Shown: positions 1 to 8,060, numbered from the stretch's first letter. The stretch: 64,000 nt of DNA from Halobellus limi (GCF_004799685.1 NZ_CP031311.1:1178001-1242000), one strand, 5' to 3'. Translations and numbers: made by a program. Notes: a model not told the origin generated them from the sequence alone.

Positions 1-409
1 GCGACAGCCCGAGGTAGTAGACGCTCCAGGGGATCGAACTCTCCGGTACGATATCGAGGTAGATGTCCAGTCGGTCGACCCGGTCTGTCAGTTCGACCGT
101 TCCGTTCTCGAACTCGATCACGCCCGCGCGATCGAGGCGGGGGAGGTGCGTCTGCTGGAGCGACGTGTAGACGGTCTTTCGTTCCGCGGAGGTGACCTCC
201 TCGATCTGCTTGTCGTGTTCCCAGGCGGCGACCTGCTCTGCGAGGTCGGACAACTCGACCGGACCGTCGGTCTGTTTGCAGTAGTGGATCGCGTATCGCC
301 GCCGGTGGTTACCCATCAGGTCGAAGATCTCGTCTTTGGGAAGCCTCTCTTCGGCCCCATCCCCGGTGCCGTCGTCGGTCGTCAACTCTGTTGCGGCCCG
401 TTGGCCCAT
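1..409 (-). CDS. DUF7344-type winged-helix regulator, 3' end cut by window
   Basis: The reading frame starts at an ATG complementary to 407-409 and stays open to the window edge, so only the N-terminal 136 residues are seen. The visible part contains the segment KDEIFDLMGNHRRRYAIHYC, followed by a helical region and a segment ending in DRAGVIEFENGTVELT. This is the layout of the haloarchaeal DUF7344 helix-turn-helix family. It probably binds DNA, and its place next to the secreted-protein genes makes it a candidate local regulator, which is inference. The C-terminus is missing, so membrane segments or extra domains cannot be excluded. Confidence 0.75.
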   Translation of the reverse strand, partial: MGQRAATELTTDDGTGDGAEERLPKDEIFDLMGNHRRRYAIHYCKQTDGPVELSDLAEQVAAWEHDKQIEEVTSAERKTVYTSLQQTHLPRLDRAGVIEFENGTVELTDRVDRLDIYLDIVPESSIPWSVYYLGLS

Positions 410-486
410 CCGTCGGATGTCAATAATAACGACACCTACAAATAGCCTCTCCATTCGCTCCGGCTGACAGCTCCCGTGCGGAGCGC

Positions 487-1095
487 CTACTCCTCGCCTT
501 CGACCAGGACTCGGAGCGTCATCTCGTAGTCCTCGGGGTCGGGGAGGTCCGTCAGCGTCGACGGGCCGTGGTCCGCGATGAGGTCGACCTGGACCCCGAA
601 CGGGACGGACTCGCCGGGGGTGAGGACGCCGTCGCCCGCGGCGTCGTCGGGACTCACCGCCAGGAGGTCGTCGCCGGATCCCCCGGTCGTTTCGAGGGTG
701 TCGCCGCCGGCGGTCACCGACAGCGCGTCTTCGACGTCCGAGAGCGTCTCCGTCGAGAGGGTGTCGCTCTCGGCCTCGAACTCGAAGTACAGCCCCGTGA
801 GGTCGATCGTCCCCGAGTTAGCGACCTCGACGATGTCCGCAAACTGCGTGATCGCGCGCTGGTTCAACCCCGTATCGCCGCCCGGAGTGATGGCCGTGAC
901 GCGGTTTTCGCTGTTGGTTTCGACGTGGATCGGCGGGTCGTTCGCGGGCGTGAGTTCGATGAGGCGGGGATAGACGACCGTGAAAGAGGCCTCGGAACTG
1001 GAGGACGTGGCGGTGAACGCCGCCGTCGAACTGACGACGCCGGCGCTGACGAAGGCGCTACCGAGGCCGGCGACGAGTTGGCGGCGAGTGAGCAT
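487..1095 (-). CDS. SipW-type secreted protein (TasA/camelysin-like), 202 aa
   Basis: The protein opens with MLTRRQLVAGLGSAFVSAGV, a twin-Arg start and hydrophobic stretch, then SSTAAFTATSS, the pattern of SipW-dependent signal peptides. The mature part is acidic and beta-rich, with a DUF1102-like look. It should be cut by a signal peptidase and displayed outside the cell, possibly as a fibre subunit. It is the last of three similar minus-strand genes and sits 82 bp after the previous one. The ATG is complementary to 1093-1095. No sorting signal or transmembrane anchor is visible at the C-terminus. Family placement rests on the signal peptide and neighbourhood. Confidence 0.7.
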   Translation of the reverse strand: MLTRRQLVAGLGSAFVSAGVVSSTAAFTATSSSSEASFTVVYPRLIELTPANDPPIHVETNSENRVTAITPGGDTGLNQRAITQFADIVEVANSGTIDLTGLYFEFEAESDTLSTETLSDVEDALSVTAGGDTLETTGGSGDDLLAVSPDDAAGDGVLTPGESVPFGVQVDLIADHGPSTLTDLPDPEDYEMTLRVLVEGEE

Positions 1096-1177
1096 ATGAA
1101 GTTCCTATTATTTGGATAGGCCAATATGGAGAGCGATATTAGTAGAAACTAAAACTTGAGTTCCTTACTCGACGGCT

Positions 1178-1933
1178 CTAGCTTGTCTGAGTCGGGGTTT
1201 CGTCTGCCACCGCTGTGATCTCCGAAATGAGCTCTGACCGTCCTGCTGGATCTCCTTCGCCTTCTGCAGCGAAGTCACCTGCACCTTCGTATTCATCATT
1301 GTACACATCATCATACGGCAGACCTTCACGCGATGCATCTACGTCAAGATTGACCCCTTGATTACTACCACTCCCAACAGAAACCATATTTGCAGGTGTT
1401 TCTCCGTTATTGCTACTAGCCGGCGAAAGCAGAGAACCATCTCCTCTAAATTGGAAAACCGAGTTTGCAGTGCTTTTCGACACACCATTATCGACATCTG
1501 TCCCATATCCAGTGTAGGCAAATCCTACATCGTAGCTTCGATCGTCGTTATTGACTATAGCAATGATATTACTGAAGTCAATATCTCCTGGAGGAGTTCC
1601 TGCAGCAACAGCCGTCTGGACGGTAGCCATCCCATTTCCAGCATCCTTGGCTATCGCTAGTGGTAAATCGTCGAGAGAAAGAGAATCAAAGGCGATGTTA
1701 CCGCTACTGTCGATGTATTCTGGAGAGTTATCACCAGTATACACATGGGATCCTACTGTGAGTCCTTTATCATCTCCAGGAACAATATCGAGTTCGACAT
1801 CCTCGCTTTGTGTCACTATCGACATCGCGGAGTCACTGTTAGCTGACGTAGCGTCGAACGCACCCGTTCCGAGTGCCGTCCCTGCGCCGAGTGCGAGCGT
1901 TCCGATCGCCGTGATGACCTGTCTTCGTTTCAT
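1178..1933 (-). CDS. SipW-type secreted protein, low-GC copy, 251 aa
   Basis: The N-terminus MKRRQVITAIGTLALGAGTA followed by LGTGAFDATSAN is a clear SipW-type signal peptide. The mature protein is rich in Asp, Ser and Asn with short beta-prone stretches and is likely extracellular. It lies between two genes of the same class. An AT-rich upstream segment (about 1940-1980) has TATA-like sequence, so it may have its own promoter. The DNA from about 1190 to 1800 is visibly richer in A and T than both neighbours and uses codons that are rare in this window, which suggests later acquisition or replacement. Function beyond a surface or fibre protein is unknown. Confidence 0.7.
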   Translation of the reverse strand: MKRRQVITAIGTLALGAGTALGTGAFDATSANSDSAMSIVTQSEDVELDIVPGDDKGLTVGSHVYTGDNSPEYIDSSGNIAFDSLSLDDLPLAIAKDAGNGMATVQTAVAAGTPPGDIDFSNIIAIVNNDDRSYDVGFAYTGYGTDVDNGVSKSTANSVFQFRGDGSLLSPASSNNGETPANMVSVGSGSNQGVNLDVDASREGLPYDDVYNDEYEGAGDFAAEGEGDPAGRSELISEITAVADETPTQTS

Positions 1934-1989
1934 TGTGGAGTGAATTTGAATTTATAGTAAGATTTTATAATAATTATGGCTCGTTTCGA

Positions 1990-2574
1990 CTAGTTCTCCC
2001 CGGCGACGATCGTCAGACCGGTGTCCTCAGCGTCCGTGTCGTCCACGGTCGCCTGTCTGGTGTCGATCTCGACATCGAGTTCTGCGGATTCGCCTTCGTC
2101 GAGGTCTTGGGTACTACCATCTCCGACGCTGTTGGAACCAGTCTCACCGACGTAGAAGGTGACCACAGCCGCGCTGTTGTCTCCCTCCGAAGGAACGAGA
2201 ACTGATGCGCTGTCACCAGGTTCTGCCGATTCCGGGCCATCAGTGGAGACTCCGACCGTCGTACTGGCGTCGGTGTCGGCCGCGTTGTTCGTGATCGTGA
2301 CGATACCGTCGATCGTCGTGATCGCTTCCTCGTTGAGCCCGCTGCCATCCGGACCGCCGATGTTGATCGTCAGTGTTCCATCGTCGCCGCTGTTGTCTTC
2401 GACGTAGTCACCGTCACCCGTGATACTGAGGAACGCGCTCGCGTCGCCCGCGGTGCTCACTTCGACGGAGCGTTCCGCGCTCACTGTGGTGAACGCACCC
2501 GTACCCACGAGTGCGCCGCCGCCGCCGACCAATGCTCCGAGTCCGATCAGTACGTTTCGTCTGCTGAGTGCCAT
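1990..2574 (-). CDS. SipW-type secreted protein, 194 aa
   Basis: Residues 1-30 give RRNVLIGLGALVGGGGALVG then TGAFTTVSAE, a typical SipW-dependent signal peptide. The remainder is acidic and beta-rich, with Thr/Val-rich segments such as ITTIDGIVTITNNA that fit a TasA/camelysin-like jelly-roll fold. It is the first gene of the three-gene minus-strand set. It has the best visible promoter: a purine-rich AGGAG 8-12 bases before the ATG, a 5' leader hairpin, a TATA-like box and a perfect dyad upstream. It probably forms or coats a surface structure processed by the signal peptidase at 3321-4469. Confidence 0.72.
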   Translation of the reverse strand: MALSRRNVLIGLGALVGGGGALVGTGAFTTVSAERSVEVSTAGDASAFLSITGDGDYVEDNSGDDGTLTINIGGPDGSGLNEEAITTIDGIVTITNNAADTDASTTVGVSTDGPESAEPGDSASVLVPSEGDNSAAVVTFYVGETGSNSVGDGSTQDLDEGESAELDVEIDTRQATVDDTDAEDTGLTIVAGEN

Positions 2575-2589
2575 AGTAGTGTTCTCCTA

Positions 2590-2607
2590 ACACGGGGTGG
2601 CCCGTGT
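2590..2607 (-). promoter_or_regulatory. Leader hairpin before the first secreted-protein gene
   Basis: A perfect 7-bp inverted repeat (ACACGGG / CCCGTGT, 4-base loop) lies between the TATA-like box and the ribosome-binding site of the gene starting at 2574. It could be an operator or an RNA hairpin in the 5' leader. Confidence 0.45.
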
Positions 2608-2614
2608 CGCTATC

Positions 2615-2624
2615 TGTATAATGT
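2615..2624 (-). promoter_or_regulatory. TATA-like box for the secreted-protein genes
   Basis: On the minus strand this reads CATTATACAG, an archaeal TATA-like element about 45 bases upstream of the ATG at 2574. With transcription starting about 25 bases downstream it leaves a leader that includes the hairpin at 2590-2607. Confidence 0.45.
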
Positions 2625-2649
2625 ACCCTTACCCACTTTGTATTCAGGT

Positions 2650-2668
2650 GCTTGAATCGGATTCAAGC
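2650..2668. promoter_or_regulatory. Perfect 9-bp dyad upstream of the TATA-like box
   Basis: GCTTGAATCGGATTCAAGC is a perfect inverted repeat with a one-base centre, placed 26 bases upstream of the TATA-like box of the gene starting at 2574. Its position fits an activator or repressor site. The likely binder is unknown; the DUF7344 protein or the receiver protein nearby are candidates only by proximity. Confidence 0.45.
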
Positions 2669-2889
2669 CCGGCGAGTAATCCGTAATCACCCGTTACGAA
2701 GAGCATATTCGTCTTCAAGCTCTGCTTTCTCGACGGTTTAGCGCTCCGAGTAATCGAGGCCGCACCGTCGACGGGTCGAAACAGTTCAAACAGCCATCAC
2801 AAATTCTTATTGTTCGGCTCGGGCAATACGTTGACAGCGCCGTCCCGGCGAGTAGGTCCCCAGGCGTCGCGGTAGCGACCCACCCAACA

Positions 2890-3246
2890 ATGGCCGATGT
2901 CTTGATCGTCGAGGATCTCGGGCTCCAGCGAGCGGTCCTCCGCGGATTCCTGAGCACGACCCATACCGTCGTTGGAGAGGCGACGACCGAACGGGAGGCG
3001 GTGCGGCTCGCCCGTCACCACGCGCCCGACGTCGTGGTGATGGATCTGAACCTCGAACGCGGAAACGGGGTCGAAGCGACGGCGGTGATCAAGACCCTCG
3101 ATCCGTCGATCGCGGTCGTCGTCAGCACGGTCACCGTCACCGAGGCCGTCCGCGAGCAGGCGATGGAAGCGGGCGCGGACGCGTACCTCTCGAAACCGTA
3201 CGGCAAGGCGGATCTCTTGGAGGCCATCGAGTCGACGCTGGGCTGA
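2890..3246 (+). CDS. Stand-alone receiver (REC) response regulator, 118 aa
   Basis: The whole protein is one CheY-like receiver domain. Near the start MADVLIVEDL supplies the acidic pocket, VVVMDLNLERG carries the phospho-acceptor Asp, and AYLSKPYGKADLLEAI carries the conserved Lys-Pro. There is no DNA-binding or output domain, so it must act by protein contact or phosphotransfer. It lies between the secreted-protein genes, read on the other strand, and the signal peptidase gene, read on the same strand 74 bp further on. A role in controlling this surface locus is plausible but inferred. Confidence 0.9.
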   Translation: MADVLIVEDLGLQRAVLRGFLSTTHTVVGEATTEREAVRLARHHAPDVVVMDLNLERGNGVEATAVIKTLDPSIAVVVSTVTVTEAVREQAMEAGADAYLSKPYGKADLLEAIESTLG

Positions 3247-3320
3247 CGTCGACCACGGCCGGACACCGAGCGCCCGGAACCGTATCAAGCGTTATATCGA
3301 TCGATCGTCTAGGCGCTCGC

Positions 3321-4469
3321 GTGAAGCTCTCGACGGCCGTCCAGAACGGGGTCCTCATCCTGCTGATCCTCGCCGTCGGTGCGATGCTGTTCGGGCAGGC
3401 GGCCGGACAGCCGGTCCTCCTCGGCTACGTCGAGACCGGGAGTATGGAACCCACGATGGAGCCCGGCGACGGGTTCGTCGCCGTGCCGTCGGCCATCGCC
3501 GGGCCGCCACAGGAGGGCGACGTCGTCGTCTTCGTCGCCGAGGAGCTGCAAGGCGGAGGGCTGACCACCCACCGGATCGTCGGCGAGACAGAAGAGGGCT
3601 ATATCACCCGCGGCGACGCGAACCCGTTCACCGACCAGTCGGGGGCCGAACCGCCGGTCACCGAAGAGCAGATCGTCGCCGAAGCGCTGCAGATCAACGG
3701 TCAGGTGGTCGTCATTCCGAACCTGGGCTCCGGCGTCGTCGGCTTCCAGGAGTGGCTGACGAGTGCGTGGGCCGCGATCGGAGTCGGTGCGCTCCTGAGC
3801 GGCGGCGGGTCCGCACAGTCGCTGGTCCTTCTGGGCATCGGCATCATCGCCGTCGGCTTCGTCGTCGACGCGTTCACCGGAGACCGGGGGACGAGTCGGC
3901 GGAGTCGGCGCCGCTCGAACTACATCAAGACGTCGACGTTCCTGCTCGTGCTCGCACTCGTCGTACTGGCCCCCGCGACGGCGAGTATGATGGTCCCCTC
4001 GGGGACGACGTCCTTCGACATCGTCAGCTCGGAGTCGCCGAACGAGAACCCGCTGGTCATCGGTGTCGGCGAGGAAGCGACCGTCGAATACCGCGTCGCC
4101 AACGACGGATTCATTCCCGTCCTGACCGTGATCGAACCGCGGAGCCCCAGCCTCTCGGTGTCGCGCTCGTCGTTCATCGTCTCGGGGCGCTCCGAGGAGG
4201 TGACCTCCCTCCGGATACGGGCACCGGACGCCACCGGGTCCTACACGCGCAGCATCTCCGAGTGGCGGTACCTCCCGATCCTCCCGCGTTCTGTCATCCT
4301 CGCGCTGCACGCGATACACCCGGTCGTCGCCGTGCTGGTCATCGATCTGGTGCTGTTGACCGTCGCGGTCACGGCGGGGCTCATCGCGGTGGGAGTCGGC
4401 CCGATACGGATGCGGTCGACCGGACGGAACATCACGCTCGTCCAACAACTCAAGCGGCGGCTGTTCTGA
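3321..4469 (+). CDS. SipW/ER-type signal peptidase I with C-terminal membrane extension, 382 aa
   Basis: Residues 1-190 form an S26 signal peptidase: a first membrane helix, then TGSMEPTMEPGD with the catalytic Ser at about 41, TTHRIV with His at about 84 in place of the bacterial Lys, and ITRGDANPFTDQ with Asp residues at about 99 and 105. The Ser-His form is the ER/SipW type. A second helix follows near 165-180. The rest holds another membrane helix, a predicted extracellular beta domain of about 100 residues and paired C-terminal helices. The GTG start was chosen because it opens just before the first helix. It probably cleaves the neighbouring SipW-type precursors. The last 20 bases overlap the convergent gene. 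Confidence 0.85.
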   Translation: MKLSTAVQNGVLILLILAVGAMLFGQAAGQPVLLGYVETGSMEPTMEPGDGFVAVPSAIAGPPQEGDVVVFVAEELQGGGLTTHRIVGETEEGYITRGDANPFTDQSGAEPPVTEEQIVAEALQINGQVVVIPNLGSGVVGFQEWLTSAWAAIGVGALLSGGGSAQSLVLLGIGIIAVGFVVDAFTGDRGTSRRSRRRSNYIKTSTFLLVLALVVLAPATASMMVPSGTTSFDIVSSESPNENPLVIGVGEEATVEYRVANDGFIPVLTVIEPRSPSLSVSRSSFIVSGRSEEVTSLRIRAPDATGSYTRSISEWRYLPILPRSVILALHAIHPVVAVLVIDLVLLTVAVTAGLIAVGVGPIRMRSTGRNITLVQQLKRRLF

Positions 4470-5076
4470 GCGGTATCGATCCCGCTGTCGTGTCCGTGCG
4501 GCCCGTGGCGGTCCTCCCGCTCGTGCGGGCTGTGGCGGTCTCCCCGCCCGTGCAGTCGTAGGCGACCCGCACGTCGAGTTCCCGGTTCGAGGCCGTCGTG
4601 TTCGTGCTCGTTTCCACGACGGTCACCGTCAGCCGTGCGGTCCCCGACGCCTCGGTCGAGGCCACACACCGCGCGAACAGTCGATGCTGTCCGCCCTGCG
4701 GAATCGTCACCGTGTCGCTGGCGTTCCGAAGTGCGATCGCATCGGCGTCGGTGCGCGCCCGGTACGTGACGTTGACCGTCGCGTCCGCGTCGTTGACGAG
4801 CGCGGCGACGACGACTCCCGCTTCGCTCGTTCGATCGTCCTCGGTTGTCCCGGCTGCTGTCCTCGATGTCGAGTCCGTGGACTCGGAGTCGGGTCCCGCG
4901 TCCGTCACCTCGGTGTCCGTCGCGACGAGGGAGATCGGCCCCTCGGAGCGACCGTCGCCCGGGAGTCCGTCGGCGCTATCGCCGAAGAGCGCTCCGAAGC
5001 CGGCACTCGGCACGGCGGCGAACGTGACGCCGGCCGCGATGAGCAGCAGCCCGAGGTACCAGAGGTTGCGGTCCAT
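4450..5076 (-). CDS. Single-pass membrane-anchored protein, 208 aa
   Basis: The ATG complementary to 5074-5076 opens MDRNLWYLGLLLIAAGVTFA, an N-terminal membrane helix or uncleaved signal. It is followed by a Ser/Thr/Asp-rich linker and a beta-rich domain (about residues 75-175) with several NVT/NTT sequons and two Cys. The tail is Thr/Arg-rich. It follows the DUF5305-like gene on the same strand after 137 bp and overlaps the signal peptidase gene tail to tail by 20 bases. I do not recognise a named family. The context suggests a surface component of the SipW-like locus. A longer upstream frame exists but looks like out-of-frame high-GC sequence. Confidence 0.65.
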   Translation of the reverse strand: MDRNLWYLGLLLIAAGVTFAAVPSAGFGALFGDSADGLPGDGRSEGPISLVATDTEVTDAGPDSESTDSTSRTAAGTTEDDRTSEAGVVVAALVNDADATVNVTYRARTDADAIALRNASDTVTIPQGGQHRLFARCVASTEASGTARLTVTVVETSTNTTASNRELDVRVAYDCTGGETATARTSGRTATGRTDTTAGSIPLRTAAA

Positions 5077-5213
5077 ACGAGAGAGACCGTGGTTGTCTCC
5101 AACAGCGTCTCCCGCCGTCTTGTACTCTTCGGGCGCCGCACCGGAGTCAGTGCCGGATTCGAACACCGTACCCGACGAAGGACGGAACGGATCGAAGCGG
5201 GGCCGAGAACCTC

Positions 5214-6236
5214 TCAGATGTCGAGCCACTCGTCGGCCTGGATCTCGTCCAGCGCGTAGTAGTAGATCTCCGAACTGTCGATCACCGCGTAGGCGTCGAT
5301 CTGCGGGTCGTGGATCACCCGGCGGTTGGTATCGATCGCGACGTCGACGAGGTCTTCGAGCGTCAGGATCGAGATGTACTGCTTCTCGGAGTCGGTGGGG
5401 AACTGCCCTCGGGAGATCCACTCGGCGTGCTGGTCGTGGACGATCTGCGTCCGAAGCTCCTCGGGATCGACACGGTCTTCGAGGCGGCTCACGACGGCGG
5501 CGACGCCGAACAGGAGGAGCCCGACCGCCGCGAGGCCGCCGTACTCCGCCGGGCTCGGTGGCTGGGTGACCTCTCGCTCGACGAAGGTCGATTCGGTCTC
5601 TTCGGCCGCGAGCGCCCCGTCGATGTAGTACGATTGGCCCTGGATCACGAACGGTGCGGTCGATCGAAGCGTCCCCTCGTACTCTCCGGTGCTGTAGGTC
5701 ACTTCCAGGAGCAATCGGAGTCGGAACTGGCCGACGTCTTGGGCGTCCTCCAGCAGGACCGCGAGATCCCGTCCGACCGCGGAGACGTTCACCGTCTCCG
5801 AGGCGGTCACGCGGCCGTCCGAGACGGTCTCGTTCGTCTCGATGAGCGTCCGCGTCGAGCGGTAGAACGGCTGTCCGTCGCGGGTCCCGAGAATCTCCAG
5901 TTCGAGCCGTTGCGCCACGCTGACCCGCTGTCCGGACGGTACCGTGGTGTTGGCCTCGAATCTCATCGACGGCGAGGCCGAGAGGAAGTAGACCGAACGG
6001 TTCTCGAGCCGTTCCCCCTGTTCGTACAGCGCCGTCGGCCGAGTCACCAGCGCGCTCGACCCCACGCGGGTCTCGAACGTCTGCTGGTCGGTTTCCTCGG
6101 TGATCGTCTGTGTGGTCGGCGTACTGAACACGTAGCCCGCACCGACGAGACAGAGCACGCCACCCAGCAGTAACAGCGCGACAACCAGCCTGTGGTTCTC
6201 ACTGACGAACAGTTTGACACGGTGCTCAAACGCCAT
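5214..6236 (-). CDS. DUF5305-like membrane protein, 340 aa
   Basis: A membrane helix at about residues 19-36 (VVALLLLGGVLCLVGAGYVF) is followed by a long extracellular beta-rich region and a second helix at about 230-248. A cytoplasmic tail includes the segment DEIQADEWLDI at the end. This two-helix layout and sequence match haloarchaeal DUF5305 proteins, which recur beside signal peptidase and SipW-type precursors. The biochemical role is unknown; assembly or anchoring of the exported proteins is a reasonable guess. It heads a minus-strand pair with the gene at 4450-5076. Confidence 0.75.
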   Translation of the reverse strand: MAFEHRVKLFVSENHRLVVALLLLGGVLCLVGAGYVFSTPTTQTITEETDQQTFETRVGSSALVTRPTALYEQGERLENRSVYFLSASPSMRFEANTTVPSGQRVSVAQRLELEILGTRDGQPFYRSTRTLIETNETVSDGRVTASETVNVSAVGRDLAVLLEDAQDVGQFRLRLLLEVTYSTGEYEGTLRSTAPFVIQGQSYYIDGALAAEETESTFVEREVTQPPSPAEYGGLAAVGLLLFGVAAVVSRLEDRVDPEELRTQIVHDQHAEWISRGQFPTDSEKQYISILTLEDLVDVAIDTNRRVIHDPQIDAYAVIDSSEIYYYALDEIQADEWLDI

Positions 6237-6367
6237 CGGGGGCAGTTCCTCCAGAGAGAAGCGCGATCGAACACCGACAGGCGGGAGACATCGTGTTTAA
6301 TATGGTCGTAACGGTAACAAAACTTTTGTTCTCACTCACCTTAGGTACGGTAACTGTACCGACCGAG

Positions 6368-7954
6368 ATGTCCAACGACATTCCAGACAGCGGTGACGGC
6401 CCCTCGACGACCACCTCCTTCGAGGAGTGGTTAGACCAGCACGCCGCGACCCAGGGCATCTCGCGCGAGGAGCTTTTCGAGCGGTTAGTCTCCTCTTACT
6501 GGACGCTCAACGAACTGATGCAACTGCTCGACGACTCGGGGAGCGGCAACCCCTCGTTCGGAGGGGCGTCCGAGCCGACCGACGAGTCCGGAGCGCTCCC
6601 GATCGGTCCCGAACGAACCGATCCGACCGCAGAGGCCGAACACGCCGGAACGGATGGGTCACGAAACGACCGCGAGGCGGCGACCGACGTCGAGGCGCTG
6701 GCCGAGGAACTCGATACACTCGGGGACCGCGTCGACGAACTGCAATCGACGCTCGAAGCGGAGGCGGAGCGCGGTCGATCGCTGGATCAGGTCACCGAGA
6801 CGATCGCGACTCGGCTCGCGGAGGTCGAATCGGAACTGGAGGGCCTGGCGTCGGAGTCGGAGGCGACCCGCGAGTCGCTCACCAGGGAGTACGAGTCCCT
6901 CTCCGAGCGGGTCGAGACGATCGAGTCGGAACTCGACAGGGAGCGGGAGACGCGAGCCACGGAACAGCGAGAGCTGGCTACAGAGCAGAAGGAGATCAGG
7001 TCGCGGCTGGACTCGGAGTTCGACAACCTGGAGACGATCCTCAAATACCTCGTCTCTCAGACCGACGAACTGGGGGCTGACCTCGCGAGTGCAGAGTCGC
7101 GGTACGAGGACGCGCTGTCGCGGATCCGCCGGGAGCAAGAGACGTTGGCCTCGCTCAAACGCGACGCCGCGGCGGCGGACGCACACGCCGGCGAGTGCGA
7201 GTCCTGCGGTGAAACGGTCGACCTCGACCTGCTTTCTCGACCGTACTGCCCGCACTGTGAAGAGGGGCTGACCGGGGTCGAGAAACAACGCAAGTGGCTG
7301 CTCTTCTCTGATACCCTCGTCACCACGGACGACGAAGGCCGCTCGAAGCCCACGGAAGGAACGCGGGGACAGACCGGGAGACAGCCGCCCTCGCAGCCGC
7401 GGTCCGGGAGCGGAACCCGAAGCCAGGCTCCGTCTTCGAAGGGAGGCGGCTCATCGATACCGACTGGCTCCAGTGAGTCACGGTCGTCGGTCGGTGACCA
7501 CGAAACGCGCGGCCGCGGGGCCGACTCCGGAACGCAGCGTCGGGGCGACGAAGCGGAGACGGTCGAATCGGAGACGGCCGCCGATCGAACCCTGGGCGGA
7601 TTCTCGGGATTCGATTCCGCGGAGGACGAGGACGTCGAATCCGCGGCCGACAGCGCGACCGAACGGACGGACGAGACGGCCTCCCCCTTCGAGTTCGGCG
7701 ACTCCGGAACGGACCCGAGAGACACGGCTTCGGAGTCCGCTTCCGAACCCAGCAGGCAGGGGGGCCGGGGGTCTACGGGACGGAACCGGGACCAGGAGGA
7801 CCCACGTCGGCGAACCCCGGCCGAGCCCGAAGCGGCCGAGTACGCTGCGGGGGGCGACGAGCGGTCATCCACGCAGTCGGAATCGGCGTCCGGATCCGAT
7901 TCGCCATTCGGGAACCTCGAAGATCTGGAACGGCGAGAAGGCGTCGACGAGTAA
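6368..7954 (+). CDS. Coiled-coil protein with zinc ribbon, 528 aa
   Basis: The start chosen gives MSNDIPDSGDGP; an earlier in-frame ATG at 6293 adds 25 residues with no family look. Residues 20-60 contain an amphipathic region (ISREELFERLVSSYWTLNEL). About residues 115-285 are a long Glu/Arg-rich coiled coil. A zinc ribbon follows near 278-300, CESCG then CPHC. The last 220 residues are low-complexity, rich in Ser, Glu, Arg and Gly. It is divergent from the DUF5305-like gene, so it may belong to the surface locus. Its role is unknown. The stop lies only 11 bases from the convergent tnpB stop. Confidence 0.7.
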   Translation: MSNDIPDSGDGPSTTTSFEEWLDQHAATQGISREELFERLVSSYWTLNELMQLLDDSGSGNPSFGGASEPTDESGALPIGPERTDPTAEAEHAGTDGSRNDREAATDVEALAEELDTLGDRVDELQSTLEAEAERGRSLDQVTETIATRLAEVESELEGLASESEATRESLTREYESLSERVETIESELDRERETRATEQRELATEQKEIRSRLDSEFDNLETILKYLVSQTDELGADLASAESRYEDALSRIRREQETLASLKRDAAAADAHAGECESCGETVDLDLLSRPYCPHCEEGLTGVEKQRKWLLFSDTLVTTDDEGRSKPTEGTRGQTGRQPPSQPRSGSGTRSQAPSSKGGGSSIPTGSSESRSSVGDHETRGRGADSGTQRRGDEAETVESETAADRTLGGFSGFDSAEDEDVESAADSATERTDETASPFEFGDSGTDPRDTASESASEPSRQGGRGSTGRNRDQEDPRRRTPAEPEAAEYAAGGDERSSTQSESASGSDSPFGNLEDLERREGVDE

Positions 7955-8060
7955 ACTACTCCACCCTACTCGCTCACGGCGTCGCCGTTCGCTTCGTTGA
8001 GGGTTCCGTCAGACTTCGTCTGACGGCGTGCAGACTGTGCGTCTGCACTGGGGTTTTCGC
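7955..8060 (-). ncRNA. Candidate reRNA (omega RNA) from the 3' end of tnpB
   Basis: Inside the 3' end of tnpB are two adjacent perfect hairpins: an 8-bp stem at 8028-8035/8041-8048 and a 9-bp stem with a 3-base loop at 8006-8014/8018-8026. A smaller GC-rich hairpin follows nearer the stop codon. TnpB guide RNAs are known to be made from the 3' end of tnpB and the element's right end. Boundaries are estimated, and the guide segment would fall at or below about 7960. Confidence 0.45.

Noticed and set aside
3309-4448. Long minus-strand open frame opposite the signal peptidase
   Set aside because: It is Arg/Asp/Gly-rich with no fold signature, as expected for an antisense frame of high-GC DNA, and the plus-strand gene has clear catalytic motifs.
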